Positions 62,969 to 64,000 of a DNA stretch of 64,000 bases are shown here, in pieces. Made by a program: the position numbers and the translations under genes. The DNA is taken from the NCBI RefSeq assembly GCF_022835695.1, contig NZ_BQUV01000006.1, positions 186,001 through 250,000 of the forward strand, in the 5' to 3' direction. This DNA is from Bradyrhizobium sp. Ce-3 (GTDB lineage: Bacteria; Pseudomonadota; Alphaproteobacteria; Rhizobiales; Xanthobacteraceae). Each line of letters opens with the position of its first letter. Position 1 is the first letter of the stretch. A model generated the notes under the pieces. The model worked only from the letters and a program-made list of their open reading frames with translations. It did no database searches and was not told the DNA's origin.

Positions 62969-64000
62969 ATGGGTGGTTTGGTGATCAGCGGCGGCCGGGT
63001 GGTGGATCCGGCCAGCGGGATGGACGCGGTCGGCGACGTCGCCGTGGTCGACGGCAAGATCGCCGCGGTCGGCACCGGCCTCGGCGGCGCCGAACGGCAG
63101 ATCGACGCCACCGGGCTCGTGGTGGCGCCGGGGTTCATCGACCTGCACGCGCACGGCCAGACCATTCCGGCCGATCGCATGCAGGCCTTTGACGGGGTGA
63201 CGACGACGCTGGACCTCGAGGCCGGCGTGCTGCCGGTCGCGTCCTGGTACAAGCGCCAGGCCGAGAAGGGGCGGGTGCTGAACTACGGCGCCGCCGCCAA
63301 CTGGGCGTTCGCGCGGATCGGCGCGATGACCGGCTCGAATTCGGAAAGCTCGCTGGAATCGTTCGGCGCGGCAATGCGCGATCGCCGCTGGATCGAGAAC
63401 GTGGCGACCGAAAGCGAGGTCGGCGGCATCCTCGAGCGTCTGGCCAATGGTCTGAACGAGGGCGGCATCGGCATCGGCATTCTCAACGCCTATGCGCCGG
63501 GCGCCGGCGTGCAGGAATTGACCGCGGTGTGCCAGCTGGCGGCCAATCATGCGGTGCCGACCTTCACCCATGTCGCCTACATGTCCCGGATCGATCCCGA
63601 GAGCGCGGCCGAGGCCTATATCCGCCTGATCGGCTATGCCGGCGCCACCGGCGCGCATATGCACATCTGCCATTTCAATTCGTCGAGCAAGACCGACATC
63701 GAACGCTGCGTTGCGCTGATCGCCAAGGCGCAGGCGCAGGGCCTGCCGATCACGGTGGAGGCCTATCCTTACGGCACCGGCTCGACCGTGCTGGCGGCGA
63801 CCTTCTTCAGCGATCCCAAATTCGAGGAACGCAACGGCCTCGGCTACGATTCGGTGCAGCGCGTGACCGACGGCCATCGCTTCGGCAGCCGCGAGGAGCT
63901 ATTGGCGGCGCAGGCCGAGGAGCCCTCGACGCTGGTGCTGTGGCATGTGCTCGATATCGAAAACAACGCGCATCATCGCGATCTGCTCGACATGGCGGTG
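62969..64000 (+). CDS. N-acyl-D-amino-acid deacylase-like amidohydrolase (3' end cut)
   Basis: 344 codons are open to the window edge. Metal-dependent amidohydrolase of the D-aminoacylase/dihydroorotase-like group: VVAPGFIDLHAHGQ (the HxH metal motif, about 50-63), a central TIM barrel, and PTFTHVAYMSR and GAHMHICHFNSSS with further His ligands. Family members deacylate N-acyl-D-amino acids such as D-glutamate. GGGGAGTGGCGAG precedes ATG 62969. The C-terminal part and exact substrate lie outside the window. Confidence 0.88.
   Translation, partial: MGGLVISGGRVVDPASGMDAVGDVAVVDGKIAAVGTGLGGAERQIDATGLVVAPGFIDLHAHGQTIPADRMQAFDGVTTTLDLEAGVLPVASWYKRQAEKGRVLNYGAAANWAFARIGAMTGSNSESSLESFGAAMRDRRWIENVATESEVGGILERLANGLNEGGIGIGILNAYAPGAGVQELTAVCQLAANHAVPTFTHVAYMSRIDPESAAEAYIRLIGYAGATGAHMHICHFNSSSKTDIERCVALIAKAQAQGLPITVEAYPYGTGSTVLAATFFSDPKFEERNGLGYDSVQRVTDGHRFGSREELLAAQAEEPSTLVLWHVLDIENNAHHRDLLDMAV

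Overview
The window looks like chromosomal DNA from an alphaproteobacterium of the Bradyrhizobium / Rhodopseudomonas type. GC is high throughout. An aa3-oxidase block (coxB-coxA-ctaB-ctaG-ctaE-surf1), RcdA, ChrA/ChrB and several short dispersed inverted repeats typical of that family are all present. The genus is inferred from gene content and repeat style, not from a database match. I saw no rRNA, tRNA, CRISPR array, transposase or prophage genes.

Layout. 1-5.2 kb: a fatty-acid beta-oxidation set (acyl-CoA dehydrogenase, thiolase, hydratase/dehydrogenase). 5.3-10.4 kb, minus strand: a type I secretion operon (ABC ATPase, HlyD adaptor) headed by a protein of extreme composition that is probably its substrate. 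10.6-13.4 kb: glutathione genes (GST, MarR regulator, gshA). 13.5-17.5 kb: a PAN-domain exported protein, a nucleotidyltransferase-fold protein, MmcQ/YjbR, LepB and TldD. 17.8-19.9 kb: an HxlR regulator divergent from a DoxX-DsrE-TlpA redox set. 20.0-27.7 kb: IalB, then the cytochrome c oxidase cluster.

27.7-38.1 kb holds two drug-efflux systems, each with a divergent regulator. One is an RND pump with a LysR regulator, led by an odd hydrolase-like gene. The other is an EmrAB-type pump with a TetR regulator. 38.3-40 kb: an outer-membrane beta-barrel and a RibD-like reductase. 40.0-46.0 kb is a metal-stress block: chrB, a small periplasmic protein, an exported superoxide dismutase, chrA and corA on one strand, with rcnR-rcnA diverging. 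46-52 kb: a Cj0069-family ATP-grasp-like protein and two cyclic-di-GMP proteins. 52-55 kb: a quinone oxidoreductase and a MetRS of actinobacterial flavour preceded by an attenuator-like leader. 55-60 kb: DUF1192, RcdA, a MocR-type regulator divergent from a PaiB-like protein, LysE and L31. 60.4-64 kb: an ABC exporter, a small hypothetical gene and a D-aminoacylase-like amidohydrolase cut by the window end.

The most distinctive signals are: (1) the lysine-free, cysteine-free, aromatic-free protein in the type I secretion operon; (2) the metG leader, with a short ORF, a terminator and an enclosing inverted repeat; (3) the rcnR promoter, whose spacing implies a leaderless transcript overlapped by a perfect 23-bp operator; (4) a terminator with mutually exclusive hairpins and a 17-codon ORF upstream of rcdA; and (5) several readable operators in divergent regulator/target spacers.
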